Under the pieces are notes generated by a model that was given only the letters and a program-made list of their open reading frames with translations, searched no databases and had not been told where the DNA came from. From Streptomyces sp. JJ66 (GTDB lineage Bacteria; Actinomycetota; Actinomycetes; Streptomycetales; Streptomycetaceae), in NCBI RefSeq assembly GCF_019303495.1, contig NZ_JAEVFI010000015.1:30434-94433 (forward strand): a stretch of 64,000 bases of DNA, in the 5' to 3' direction. This document shows positions 50,282 through 60,500 of this stretch, piece by piece. The position numbers and the translations under genes were made by a program. How positions within the stretch are numbered: the first letter of the stretch is position 1; every line of letters starts with the position of its first letter.

Positions 50282-53248
50282 TCAGAGCGCCTTGCGCTGG
50301 GTCAGGCGGGAGAACGCCAGCCAGCCGGGGAGCACGGGGAGCCAGAACGTCAGGGTGCGGAACAGGAGCACCGCCGAGGTGGCCACCGCGTTGTCCACCC
50401 CGCCGAGCGTGGTGAGGCCCGCGATGAGCGCGATCTCCACCGCCCCGATGCCGCCCGGTGTCGGAGCCGCCGAGCCCAGGGCGTTGCCCGCCATGAAGAC
50501 GACCGCCACCACGGCGAACCTGGGGTCCCCGCCGAAGGCACGGATCGAGGCGTCCAGGCACACCACGAACGCCAGCGTGATCAGCAGCATGCCGCCGATG
50601 CCGCTGGCCAGCTTGGTGGGCCGCTGCACCACGTCCAGCATGCGCGGCACGACTCCGGCGAACAGCGCGCGCAGCCGGGTGGAGGCGAACCGGCGCAGCG
50701 GCGGGATCGCGGAGACGATGAGGACCAGCACCGCCACCGCCAGCAGACCGGCGATCACCGTGCGGGAGGGCGGGATGGACGGCGCCTGCTCCTTGCCGGT
50801 GATGTAGCCGAACGACAGCAGCAGCATGATGTGCACGCCCAGCATGAACAGCTGCGAGGCGCCCACACTGGCCACCGCGTGCCCCGGCCGCACCCCGGCC
50901 CGCTGGAGGAACCGCGTGTTCAGCGCGACGCCGCCGACCGCCGCCGGGGCCACCAGCTTCACGAACGAACCCGCCACCTGCGCCTGCACGGTGCGCCAGA
51001 ACGGCACCCGCTCGGGGACGAAACCCAGCAGCGCCAGCGCGGCGGCGAGGTAACTCAGCACCGAGGCGCCCGCCGCGAGCGCCACCCAGCCCCAGTGCGC
51101 CTCGGTGAAGACGTCCAGGGGGTTGGCGTGGGTGATCTGCGAGATCAGGAAGTAGGCGGCGAACGCGCCCGCGATGAAGGAGATCAGCGTGCGCGGCCGG
51201 ATGCGCTCCAGCCGCACCGGCGTCACCGGCGCCTGCGGCCGTATGCGCAGCACCTCCTGGCGGATCTGGGCGAGCAGGTCCTCCTCACGGTTCTCCTCCA
51301 GGGCCTGCTCGACGGCCTCGTGCTCGGCCCGCTCCACCCGGGCCCGCTCGGCCCGGTCCCGCTTGGCCCCGGAGGCCGCCGCGGGCTGGGCCTCCTCTGC
51401 CTGGGTGTCTGTCTGCGCGTCCCGCGCCTCGCGGTGCGCCCTGGCCACCTCCAGTACCAGCTCCCGCTCCCGCTCGGCACGCTCGCGGGCCCGCTGCTTG
51501 AGGATCTGCCGGGTGCCCCGGCTGAGCGCGAGCGGCTGGAGCAGCGGCAGGCTGTCGGCCACGGCGTCCGGCCCCAGCACCCCCACCGCCGCCCGCACCG
51601 CCCGCTCGGCGCCGGCGCGGAGCCCGAACGTCGTCAGCAGCTGGGCGACGTCCATGCGCAGGCTGATGTCCCCGGCCGCGATCTCCCCGCCACGCAGGTC
51701 GGTCAGGAAGACGGCGCCACCGCCGTCCACCAGCAGCGCCGAGCCGCCCAGCCTGCGGTGCGCGATACGCCGCGACTGCAACGCCCGCACCTGCTCCCAC
51801 GCGGCCCGCATCAGCGCGTCGGTGACCTCCTCGTCTGGCAACCCGTCCAGCGGACGGCCGCCGATGTGCTCGTAGACGAGCATCACCGCGTCCGGTCCCA
51901 GCTCGGAGGTGGCGATCAGCTTGGGCGCGTTCGCCCCGGCCGCGATCGCCGCGTAGGCCAGCAGTGCCTCCTGCTCCAGCGCCTGCCGCAGCGACTGGAG
52001 CTGCCGCCGCTGGGTGATGCCGCGCAGCGCCAGCCGCCGCCAGGCCCGGTAGAAGTAGCCGTGCGCCTGCTGCTCGCGATCGACGATCGTGACGTCCAGC
52101 GGCGGGCCGGTCTCCAGCGTCACCAGGTAACGGCGACCCCGGTCGCTGTCGGTCACCCCGTCCTCGGCGCGCACCGCCGACACCGGCGCGAACCCGACCC
52201 GGCGCAGGCCCGCGAGCAGGTTCTGCCCCGTCGGCCGGACGTTGGGCGAACCGACGGCGTACACCGTCCCGTAGGCCACGCTCCAGCCGATCAGCACCGT
52301 CAGCACGATGGCCAGCGAGGTGGTGTAGCCGCTGATCAGCACCGCGAGCGCGTCGGTCAGCAGCACCACCCACAGCAGCACCCGCCAGCGCGGGCGGCGC
52401 GCCATGCCGACGGCCGTCATGTAGGCGATGACCGGGCCGAGGTAGTTGTGCACCGGGTCGGTCAGACCGCCACCGGGCGCCACCTTGGTGAACGCGTCCT
52501 GGATCGGCGCCGGAGCCGCCTCGGCGATCCACAGCGCGGCGGTGAGCGAGACGCCGTGTGCCAGGACGGCGGCCAGCACGCCGTCAGCGATGCGCAGTCC
52601 GTCGCGTTTGATCAGCCGCTCGATGGCGAAGGCGACGGGCACCAGCAGCACCGCGATGCTGGAGACCACCCCGGCGATGCTGATCACCAGCGGCGGTGCC
52701 TGGTCGGCGCCCTTGCCGATGTCCTGCTCGATCCCGGCGGTCGTCGCGTGCGCGAAGTAGGCGATGCCCAGGACGACGACGATGCCGAACGCGCCGAGCA
52801 GCATGCGCAACAGGTCCGAGGGGCGGTGCACGCGGGCCGACAGCAGCGGCTCGTCGCTCTCCAGCTGCTCGGCCTGGTCCGGATCGTCTGCCTCGTGCGG
52901 GCGTACCGCCGTGCGCAGCCGCCGTCTGCGGGCGAGCGGGCTGTGCCGGGGTCCGTCCACCGGGGCGGGCTGCTGGGCGGGGCGTTCGCCGGGGCGGCCT
53001 TCGGCTCCGGACGCGGCGGGCTGGTCGGCGCTCTCGCAGACGTCCCCCGGGGCCTCACCGGGAGACGCGGCGCCGGTGGGCGCGGGAGGCTCAGCCGGTG
53101 ACGGGGCCGGAGCAGGGCCGTCGGCCGGGGTGCGGGGAGTGTCGCCGTCCGCCGTGTCGGGGTGCGCGGCACCGGCCGGGGGACTCTCCCCCTGAGGGGA
53201 CGTTCCGCCCGGCTGATGCCCGGATTGCTCTTCTCGATCCCGTATCAC
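50282..53248 (-). CDS. Large membrane protein: kinase-like domain plus LPG-synthase/UPF0104-type transmembrane domain
   Basis: 988 residues. A disordered N-terminus (about 1-140) precedes about six membrane helices (to about 340), a cytoplasmic kinase-like region (about 385-580, with VMLVYEHIGGRPLDGLP and FLTDLRGGEI), a charged coiled coil (about 585-660), and a C-terminal eight-helix domain of the MprF/AglD (lysylphosphatidylglycerol synthase TM) family. The kinase catalytic HRD motif appears as AHRRLGGSALLV, so activity is doubtful. It may flip or modify a lipid. GTG start at 53248. Confidence 0.82.
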   Translation of the reverse strand: MIRDREEQSGHQPGGTSPQGESPPAGAAHPDTADGDTPRTPADGPAPAPSPAEPPAPTGAASPGEAPGDVCESADQPAASGAEGRPGERPAQQPAPVDGPRHSPLARRRRLRTAVRPHEADDPDQAEQLESDEPLLSARVHRPSDLLRMLLGAFGIVVVLGIAYFAHATTAGIEQDIGKGADQAPPLVISIAGVVSSIAVLLVPVAFAIERLIKRDGLRIADGVLAAVLAHGVSLTAALWIAEAAPAPIQDAFTKVAPGGGLTDPVHNYLGPVIAYMTAVGMARRPRWRVLLWVVLLTDALAVLISGYTTSLAIVLTVLIGWSVAYGTVYAVGSPNVRPTGQNLLAGLRRVGFAPVSAVRAEDGVTDSDRGRRYLVTLETGPPLDVTIVDREQQAHGYFYRAWRRLALRGITQRRQLQSLRQALEQEALLAYAAIAAGANAPKLIATSELGPDAVMLVYEHIGGRPLDGLPDEEVTDALMRAAWEQVRALQSRRIAHRRLGGSALLVDGGGAVFLTDLRGGEIAAGDISLRMDVAQLLTTFGLRAGAERAVRAAVGVLGPDAVADSLPLLQPLALSRGTRQILKQRARERAERERELVLEVARAHREARDAQTDTQAEEAQPAAASGAKRDRAERARVERAEHEAVEQALEENREEDLLAQIRQEVLRIRPQAPVTPVRLERIRPRTLISFIAGAFAAYFLISQITHANPLDVFTEAHWGWVALAAGASVLSYLAAALALLGFVPERVPFWRTVQAQVAGSFVKLVAPAAVGGVALNTRFLQRAGVRPGHAVASVGASQLFMLGVHIMLLLSFGYITGKEQAPSIPPSRTVIAGLLAVAVLVLIVSAIPPLRRFASTRLRALFAGVVPRMLDVVQRPTKLASGIGGMLLITLAFVVCLDASIRAFGGDPRFAVVAVVFMAGNALGSAAPTPGGIGAVEIALIAGLTTLGGVDNAVATSAVLLFRTLTFWLPVLPGWLAFSRLTQRKAL

Positions 53249-53406
53249 GCGTCACCGCCCGAACGATGGTGGCATGCGTGCGCCGTCCGGGGCCGCATCA
53301 GGGTCCCCCTCCCGCCGGGGGTGTGATGTTCCCGACGTCCGGGTACCCCGCTGCGGCTGGCTCCGGTGCGGTGGGCGGGGCGCGGATGTCCGAGGCGTGC
53401 GGCACG

Positions 53407-53931
53407 ATGACCGCCATGGATGACGCGGCTGAGGACCACCAGGCGGCGGGCGGCCACGAGGGGCGCGGCCGGGCGGCGGTACGCCGCCAGGCGGCGGTAC
53501 GCGGCCACGACGCGGCGTCCGGCGTCGAGCGGCTGCCGGAGTACGCCGAGCGGGTGCTGGAGCTCGCGGAGCTGATCCCGCCCGGCCGGGTGCTGACCTA
53601 CGGCGACGTCGCCCGGCTGCTGCGCGAGGAGCAGGCCGAGCGGGACGGCACGCCGTACATACCCGGCGCCCCCGTGCCCCCCGGCTCCGGCGGGCCGCGC
53701 CAGGTCGGCACCGTCATGGCCCGCTACGGCTCCGCGGCGCCGTGGTGGCGCGTGGTGCGGGCCGACGGCGTGCTGTTGCCCGGCAGCGAACAGCGGGCGC
53801 TTGGCCACTACCGCGCCGAGGGCACCCCGCTGCGCGCCGCCGCCGTCCACGGCGCACCGCCCCGGCTCGATCTGCGCCGGGCCCGCTGGCAGGGCGCGCA
53901 CGCGGGCGCGCCGGAGCGGGGCCGCCGCTGA
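53407..53931 (+). CDS. Alkyltransferase-like protein (ATL), cysteine-less MGMT homologue
   Basis: About 174 residues; the C-terminal 130 form the MGMT DNA-binding domain (LIPPGRVLTYGDVARLL, MARYGSAAPWWRVVRADG). Where MGMT has the alkyl acceptor in PCHRV, this protein has PWWRV, so it cannot transfer the alkyl group; ATL proteins instead flag O6-alkylguanine for nucleotide excision repair. Start uncertain among ATG 53386, 53407 and 53416. It sits directly before the adnAB repair genes. Confidence 0.87.
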   Translation: MTAMDDAAEDHQAAGGHEGRGRAAVRRQAAVRGHDAASGVERLPEYAERVLELAELIPPGRVLTYGDVARLLREEQAERDGTPYIPGAPVPPGSGGPRQVGTVMARYGSAAPWWRVVRADGVLLPGSEQRALGHYRAEGTPLRAAAVHGAPPRLDLRRARWQGAHAGAPERGRR

Positions 53932-54152
53932 GCGCACCGCACGGCGGAGCGCGCGTCGGCCACGGGGGCAGGAGCCGTTCACACTGACCAGCTTCCGTCA
54001 TGGCGCGCCGGAGCCTGCGGCGCGCGGGCGGCGTGGGAGACCCAGCAGGAGGCCCAGGGGGCCACGGAGACCACCGGGACCGCCTGCGGCTCGGGTGCCC
54101 CGTGGCGTACCGTCTGCACCACCCAGCACAGACCCCAGGACCGGCCATCCAC

Positions 54153-57100
54153 GTGAGTTCCTCCCACAAGTCCGATACGTACCGTCTGGTGCGCACCCCG
54201 CCGGGCCGGGTGCGTGTCCCTGCCTTGGACGCAGGCCAGCGCGGCGTGGTTGACCACGACCGGGGCCCGCTGCTGGTCCTGGCCGGGCCGGGCACGGGCA
54301 AGACGACGACGCTGGTGGAAGCCGTCGCCGAACGCGTGCGCCGTGGCGCCGACCCCGAACGCGTCCTGGTGCTCACCTTCAGCCGCAAGGCCGCCGTCGA
54401 GCTGCGCGACCGCATGGCCGCCCGGCTGCCCGGCACCGCGCCCCAGGCCACCACCTTCCACTCCTACTGCTACGCCCTCGTCCGCGCCCACCAGGACGCC
54501 GAACTGTTCTCCCAGCCGCCGCGCCTGCTCACCGGCCCGGAGCAGGACCTGCACATCCGCGACCTGCTGGCCGGGCACGCGGAGGGGCTGGTACCCGGAC
54601 CGGGCTGGCCGCGGGAGCTGCGCGCCTGCCTGACGACGCGCGGCTTCGCCGACGAGGTGCGCGCCGTGCTCGCCCGCAGCCGCGAACTGGGCCTGGGACC
54701 CGCCGCGCTGGCCGCCTTCGCCGAGCGTGCGGGCCGCCCCGACTGGTCCGCCGCCGCCCGCTTCCTCGCCGAGTACCTCGACGTGCTCGACCACCAGGGT
54801 GTCCTGGACTACGCCGAACTGGTGCACCGCGCCGTCCTGCTCGCCGAGGACACCGGCCCGCAGGGCGCCGCCGCCCACCTCGCCGGTGCCTACGACGCCG
54901 TGTTCGTCGACGAGTACCAGGACACCGACCCGGCGCAGGTCCGGCTGCTGCGCGCGCTCGCCCCGCCCGGCAGCCCGCGCACGCTCGTCGCCTTCGGCGA
55001 CCCCGACCAGTCGATCTACGCCTTCCGTGGCGCCGACGTGAACGGCATCCTCGACTTCGCCGCCGCCTTCCCCGGTGCCCGTACCGCCGTGCTGCGCACC
55101 AACCGCCGCAGTGGCGCCGACCTGCTCGCCGCCACCCGCCACGTCACCGCCCGCATGCCGCTGCCCCGGCTGCCCGCCGCCGCCGTCCGCGCCCACCGCG
55201 AACCCGTGGCCGCACGCCCCGGCGGCCGGGTGGAGGCCCACGCCTACGGCACCCCGGGCGCGCAGACCGCGGGCATCGCCGACCTGCTGCGCCGCGCCCA
55301 CCTGGCGGACGGCGTGCGGTGGTCGGACATGGCCGTCCTGGTACGGGCCGGTGCCGCGCTGCCCGGTCTGCGCCGCGCGCTCACCTCGGCCGGTGTCCCG
55401 GTCGATGTCTCCGGCGACGATCTGCCCCTGCGCCGGGAACCAGCCGTCGCCCCCCTGCTGACCGCCCTCCGCACCGTCGCCACCACCCCGGCGCCGGGGA
55501 CGGCTGCTACCGCGCCTGACACCTCCGGAGCGTCCGGCGAGGGCGCGTTTGACGACGGCACCTTCAACGCCGACGCGTCCGGCGAGGCCGCCTGGCGGCT
55601 GGACCCCGACACCGCACTCACCCTGCTCAGCTCACCGCTGGGGGGCATGGACGCCGCCGACCTGCGCCGCCTGGGCCGCGCCCTGCGCGAGGAGGAACGC
55701 GCGGCAGGCCGTGCGGTGCCGCGACCCTCCGGCGTGCTGCTCGCCGAGGCGCTGGCCGAACCGCAGCGCCTGGTCGCCCACGACCCCGCCTACGCCGCCG
55801 GTGCCCAGCGGCTCGGCCTGCTGCTGCGCAAGACGCGCGAACTGCTCGCCGGAGGCGGCACCGCCGAGGCCGCCCTGTGGGAGCTGTGGGACGGAACGCC
55901 GTGGCCGCAGCGGCTGGAACGCGCCGCCCAGCGCGGTGGCGCCGCGGGCCGCCACGCCGACCGTGACCTGGACGCGGTGTGCGCCCTGTTCGACGCCGCC
56001 GCCCGCGCCGAGGAACGCACCGGCGGCCGGGGCGCGCTGAACTTCCTCGCCGAACTGGAGTCCCACGACATCGCGGCCGACACCCTCGCCGGCCGCGCCG
56101 TCCGCCCCGACGCCGTGCGCCTGATGACCGCGCACCGCAGCAAGGGCCTGGAGTGGCGGCTCGTCGTGGTCGCCGGTCTCCAGGAAAGGCTCTGGCCCGA
56201 CCTGCGGCGGCGTGGCTCCCTGCTGGAGGCCGACCGCATCGGCCGCGACGGCCTGGCCGAACCGCTCCCGCCCGGCGCGCTGCTCGCGGAGGAGCGGCGG
56301 CTGTTCTACGTCGCCGCCACCCGCGCGAAGGAACGCCTGGTGGTCACCGCCGTCCAGTCCGCCACCGACGATGGCGACCAGCCGTCCCGGTTCCTCACCG
56401 AACTCGGCGTCACCCCGCGCGAGATCCAGGGCCGCCCCCGGCGCCCGCTGTCGGTCGCCGGGCTTGTCGCCGAGCTGCGCGCCACCACCGTCGATCCGGC
56501 CGCGAGCCCCGCCCTGCGGGAGGCCGCCGCCCGCCGCCTGGCCCACCTGGCGTCGCTGCGGGACGACGACGGCGCCCCCCTCGTGCCCGCCGCGCACCCC
56601 CAGCGCTGGTGGGGCCTGGCCGAGCCGACCCACTCCCCGGTGCCGCTGCGCGACCCGGAGCAGCCCGTCGCCCTGTCCGGCAGCGCGCTCGGCCAGCTCG
56701 CCGACGGCTGCTCCCTGCAGTGGTTCCTCGGCCGCGAGGTGAAGGCCGACGCTCCCGCCACCGCCGCGCAGGGCTTCGGCAACGTGCTGCACGTCCTGGC
56801 CGACGAGGTCGCCTCCGGCACCACGCCCGCCGACCTGGACGTGCTGCTCGCACGCCTGGACTCGGTGTGGGACGCGCTGGCCTTCGAGGCCCCGTGGAAG
56901 TCGCGCCAGGAGAAGGACCACGCCCGCGCCGCGCTGGAACGCTTCCTGCGCTGGCACGTACTCGACCGTGGCGGGCGGACACCGGTCGCCAGCGAACACG
57001 GCTTCGACGTCACCCTCGGCGCCGGGGACATCCGCGTCCGGGTGCGCGGCAGCGTGGACCGCGTCGAGCAGGACGCCGAAGGCCGCCTCTACGTCGTTGA

Positions 57101-57449
57101 CTTCAAAACCGGCCGCGCCAAGCCGACCGGCCGCGAGGTCGAGCGGCACCCGCAGCTGGCCGTGTACCAGCTCGCGCTCGGCGAGACCGGTACCCCCGGC
57201 GGGGCGGAACTGGTGCACCTGCGCCTGGGCGCGCCCCAGGCGCAGGGCGGCGAGGCCCTGCCCACCGTCCAGCGCCAGCAGCCCCTGCCAGAGCCGGCGC
57301 CCGACACCTGGATCGCCGACCTCCTGGCCACCGCCGCCGGACGCGTCCTGGACGAGCGCTTCACCCCGTCCCCCGGCCGCCACTGCACCACCTGCGCTTT
57401 CCGCCCCGCCTGCACCGCCCACCCCGAAGGCCGCCACCTCGTGGAGTGA
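54153..57449 (+). CDS. adnA: AdnA-type helicase-nuclease subunit
   Basis: 1098 residues. UvrD-like motor: Walker A LAGPGTGKTTT (about 43-53), FVDEYQDTDP near 250, FGDPDQSIYAFRGA, MTAHRSKGLEWRLVVVAGL near 660 and VAATRAKERL. The C-terminal RecB-type nuclease has VDRVEQ and VVDFKTG (about 981) and QLAVYQLAL. Cysteines near residue 850 (GCSLQWF) and in CTTCAFRPAC (about 1075-1084) fit a 4Fe-4S site. AdnA pairs with AdnB to resect double-strand breaks. GTG at 54153 is the likeliest start; its Shine-Dalgarno is weak. Confidence 0.88.
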   Translation: MSSSHKSDTYRLVRTPPGRVRVPALDAGQRGVVDHDRGPLLVLAGPGTGKTTTLVEAVAERVRRGADPERVLVLTFSRKAAVELRDRMAARLPGTAPQATTFHSYCYALVRAHQDAELFSQPPRLLTGPEQDLHIRDLLAGHAEGLVPGPGWPRELRACLTTRGFADEVRAVLARSRELGLGPAALAAFAERAGRPDWSAAARFLAEYLDVLDHQGVLDYAELVHRAVLLAEDTGPQGAAAHLAGAYDAVFVDEYQDTDPAQVRLLRALAPPGSPRTLVAFGDPDQSIYAFRGADVNGILDFAAAFPGARTAVLRTNRRSGADLLAATRHVTARMPLPRLPAAAVRAHREPVAARPGGRVEAHAYGTPGAQTAGIADLLRRAHLADGVRWSDMAVLVRAGAALPGLRRALTSAGVPVDVSGDDLPLRREPAVAPLLTALRTVATTPAPGTAATAPDTSGASGEGAFDDGTFNADASGEAAWRLDPDTALTLLSSPLGGMDAADLRRLGRALREEERAAGRAVPRPSGVLLAEALAEPQRLVAHDPAYAAGAQRLGLLLRKTRELLAGGGTAEAALWELWDGTPWPQRLERAAQRGGAAGRHADRDLDAVCALFDAAARAEERTGGRGALNFLAELESHDIAADTLAGRAVRPDAVRLMTAHRSKGLEWRLVVVAGLQERLWPDLRRRGSLLEADRIGRDGLAEPLPPGALLAEERRLFYVAATRAKERLVVTAVQSATDDGDQPSRFLTELGVTPREIQGRPRRPLSVAGLVAELRATTVDPAASPALREAAARRLAHLASLRDDDGAPLVPAAHPQRWWGLAEPTHSPVPLRDPEQPVALSGSALGQLADGCSLQWFLGREVKADAPATAAQGFGNVLHVLADEVASGTTPADLDVLLARLDSVWDALAFEAPWKSRQEKDHARAALERFLRWHVLDRGGRTPVASEHGFDVTLGAGDIRVRVRGSVDRVEQDAEGRLYVVDFKTGRAKPTGREVERHPQLAVYQLALGETGTPGGAELVHLRLGAPQAQGGEALPTVQRQQPLPEPAPDTWIADLLATAAGRVLDERFTPSPGRHCTTCAFRPACTAHPEGRHLVE

Positions 57450-57539
57450 GCCGCACGCCAGGATGCCCGTGGCCCCCACGCCCCACAGGGCGGGAGCGGG
57501 CGCCCGGCGGGTCAGCGGCAACCGCTAGCGTTCTCCTCC

Positions 57540-60500
57540 GTGACCGCACGGCTCGACCACCCCACCCAGCTCACCGACCTGCTCGGCATCCCCTTCACCG
57601 CCGAGCAGCTGGCGTGCGCCACCGCGCCCCTGGCCCCGCAGGTCATCGTTGCCGGAGCCGGCTCCGGCAAGACGACGGTGATGGCCGCCCGCGTCGTCTG
57701 GCTGGTCGGGACCGGCCAGGTCGCACCCGACCGCGTGCTGGGCCTGACATTCACCAACAAGGCCGCCGGTGAGCTGGCCGACCGCGTCCGCCGCGCCCTG
57801 ACCCGCGCCGGTGTCCTGGACCCCGACCCCGCCACCGGTGCGGACGACCCGGGCGAGCCGGACATCTCCACCTACCACGCCTTCGCGGGCCGCCTGCTGA
57901 CCGAGCACGGCCTGCGCCTGGGCGTCGAACCCACCGCGCGCCTGCTCGCCGACGCCACCCGCTTCCAGCTCGCCGCCTCCGTCCTGCGCGCCGCGCCCGG
58001 CCCGTTCCACGCGCTCACCCAGAGCCTCAGCGCACTCGTGGAAGGCGTGCTCGCGCTGGACGCCGAACTGTGCGAACACCTCCTGCCGCCCGAGCGGCTG
58101 CGCGCACACGACACCGGACTGCTCGCCCGCCTCGACGGCGTCCCGCTGACGAACGCCGCGCTGCGCGCCGTCCCGCAGGCCGCCCGCGGACGCCTGGAGC
58201 TGCTGGACGTGGTGGAGGCGTACCGCGCCCGCAAGCGCGAGCGCGACCTCGTTGACTTCGGCGACCAGATCGCCCTCGCCGCCCGCCTGGCCCGCGACTT
58301 CCCCGAGGTCGGCCGGGCGCTGCGCGAGAGTTACGCGGTGGTGCTGCTGGACGAGTACCAGGACACCTCCGTCGCCCAGCGCGTGCTGCTCGCGGGCCTG
58401 TTCGGCGGCGGCACCGGGCACCCCGTCACCGCCGTCGGCGATCCGTGCCAGGCCATCTACGGCTGGCGCGGCGCGTCCGTCGCCAACCTCGACGACTTCC
58501 CCGAGCACTTCCCGCACCCCGACGGCCGCCCGGCCGCCCGGTACGCGCTGAGCGAGAACCGGCGCAGCGGCGGCCGGCTGCTGACGCTCGCCAACACCCT
58601 GGCCGCCCCGCTCCGCGCCCGGCACGACGGCGTCCACGCGCTGCGTCCGGCCCCCGGCGCCGAGCTGGCGGGCCGCGTGCGCTGCGCCCTGCTGGACACC
58701 CACGCCGGGGAACTGACCTGGCTGGCCGACTCCCTCGCCCACCTGGTCGCCACCGGTACCCCGCCCGGCGAGATCGCCGTACTGTGCCGCGGCGCCGCCG
58801 ACTTCGCCCCGCTGCACGCCGCGCTCGTCGCCCGGGAGCTGCCGGTGGAGGTCGTGGGCCTGTCCGGCCTGCTGCACCTGCCGGAGATCGCCGACCTCGT
58901 CGCCACCTGCGAAGTGCTCCAGGACCCCACGGCCAACGCCGCGCTCGTCCGCCTGCTCACCGGCCCGCGCTGGCGCATCGGCCACCGCGACCTGGCGCTG
59001 CTGGGCCGCCGCGCCCGCCTGCTGACCGGCCGGGGCCGTCCCCCCGGGGAGGGTGACGCCGACGCCCGGCTGGCCGCCGCCGTCGAAGGCACCGACCCGG
59101 CCGAGACCATCTCCCTGGCCGACGCGCTCGACACCTTCCTCGACTCCGGCGGCACCGACGACGGCCAGCCGTTCTCCGCCGAGGCCCGGGTGCGCTTCGC
59201 CCGGCTCGCCGCCGAGATCCGCGACCTGCGCCGCTCGCTCGCCGACCCGCTGATGGACGTGCTGCACCGGGTGCTGGCCGTCACCGGTCTGGAGGTGGAA
59301 CTGGCGGCGTCCCCCACGGCGCTGGCCGCCCGCCGCCGCGAGACGCTGGGCACCTTCCTCGACCTGGCCGCGGGCTTCGTCTCCCCGGACGGTGAGACGA
59401 CGCTGCTGGCCTTCCTCGCCTTCCTGCGCACCGCCGTCCAGTACGAGAAGGGGCTGGACAGCTCGCTGCCGGGCGGCGAGAACACGGTGAAGGTGCTCAC
59501 CGCGCACAAGTCCAAGGGGCTGGAGTGGGACGTCGTCGCCGTGCCGGGCCTGGTCAAGGGCCAGTTCCCCAGCGAACGCGGCCAGGACTCCTGGCTCACC
59601 CAGCCAGCCGTGCTGCCCCACCCCCTGCGCGGCGACGCTGCCACCCTGCCCCAGCTCACCGGCTGGACGGCCAAGGACCGTACCGCCTACGACGCCGCCG
59701 CCAAGGATCACCAGGCCACCGAGGAACTGCGCCTGGGCTACGTCACCTTCACCCGGCCCCGCTCGCTGCTGCTGGCCTCCGGACACTGGTGGGGGCCCAG
59801 CCAGAAGAAGCCCCGCGGCCCGTCGCGGTTCCTGAGCGCCGTCCGCGAGCACGTGGAGGCCGACCCGGCGCACGGCGAGGTGGAGGCGTGGGCACCGCCG
59901 CCCCAGGACGGCGCGCAGAACCCGGCGCTGGCCGCACCGCAGGAGGACCTGGTGTGGCCGCTGCCGCTGGACGAGGCCGCACTGGCCCGCCGCCGCGCCG
60001 CGGCCGACACCGTGCGCGCCCACCTCACCGGCTCCCCGGCCGTCCCCGCCCAGGCCACCGCGCCCCCACCCGGGGACGGCGCACCCCCCCGCCCCGTCCC
60101 CGCCCAGCCCGGGCCGCCCGAGCCCGAGGCCGGGCTGACGCCGCAGGAGCGGCGGCTGGCCGCGTCCTGGGACCGCGACGCGGCCGCGCTCACCGAAGAA
60201 CTGCGCCGCGCCCGCCGCACCGTGCGCGAGGTGGAACTGCCCGCCACGCTCACCGCCTCCCAGCTGCTGCGCCTGGCCGCCGACCCCGCCCAGTTCGCCC
60301 GCGACCTGGTGCGTCCCATGCCGCACCCGCCCCGGCCCGCCGCCGCCCGGCGCGGCACCCGCTTCCACGCCTGGGTCGAGTCCCGGTTCGAGTCCCGGTT
60401 CGAGGAGCAGGCGCTGCCGATGCTGGGCCCCGAGGACCTTCCGGGCACGGGCGACGAACCGGGCGCCGAGATCACCGACGAGCGCGACCTGGCCGCGCTG

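Noticed and set aside
50300..53100. Very long + strand frame antisense to the kinase-like/LPG-synthase gene
   Set aside because: It lacks motifs and is an effect of high GC; the minus-strand protein has clear helices and family patterns.
53932..54152. SOS box upstream of adnA
   Set aside because: No GAAC-N4-GTTC pattern was found in the gap.
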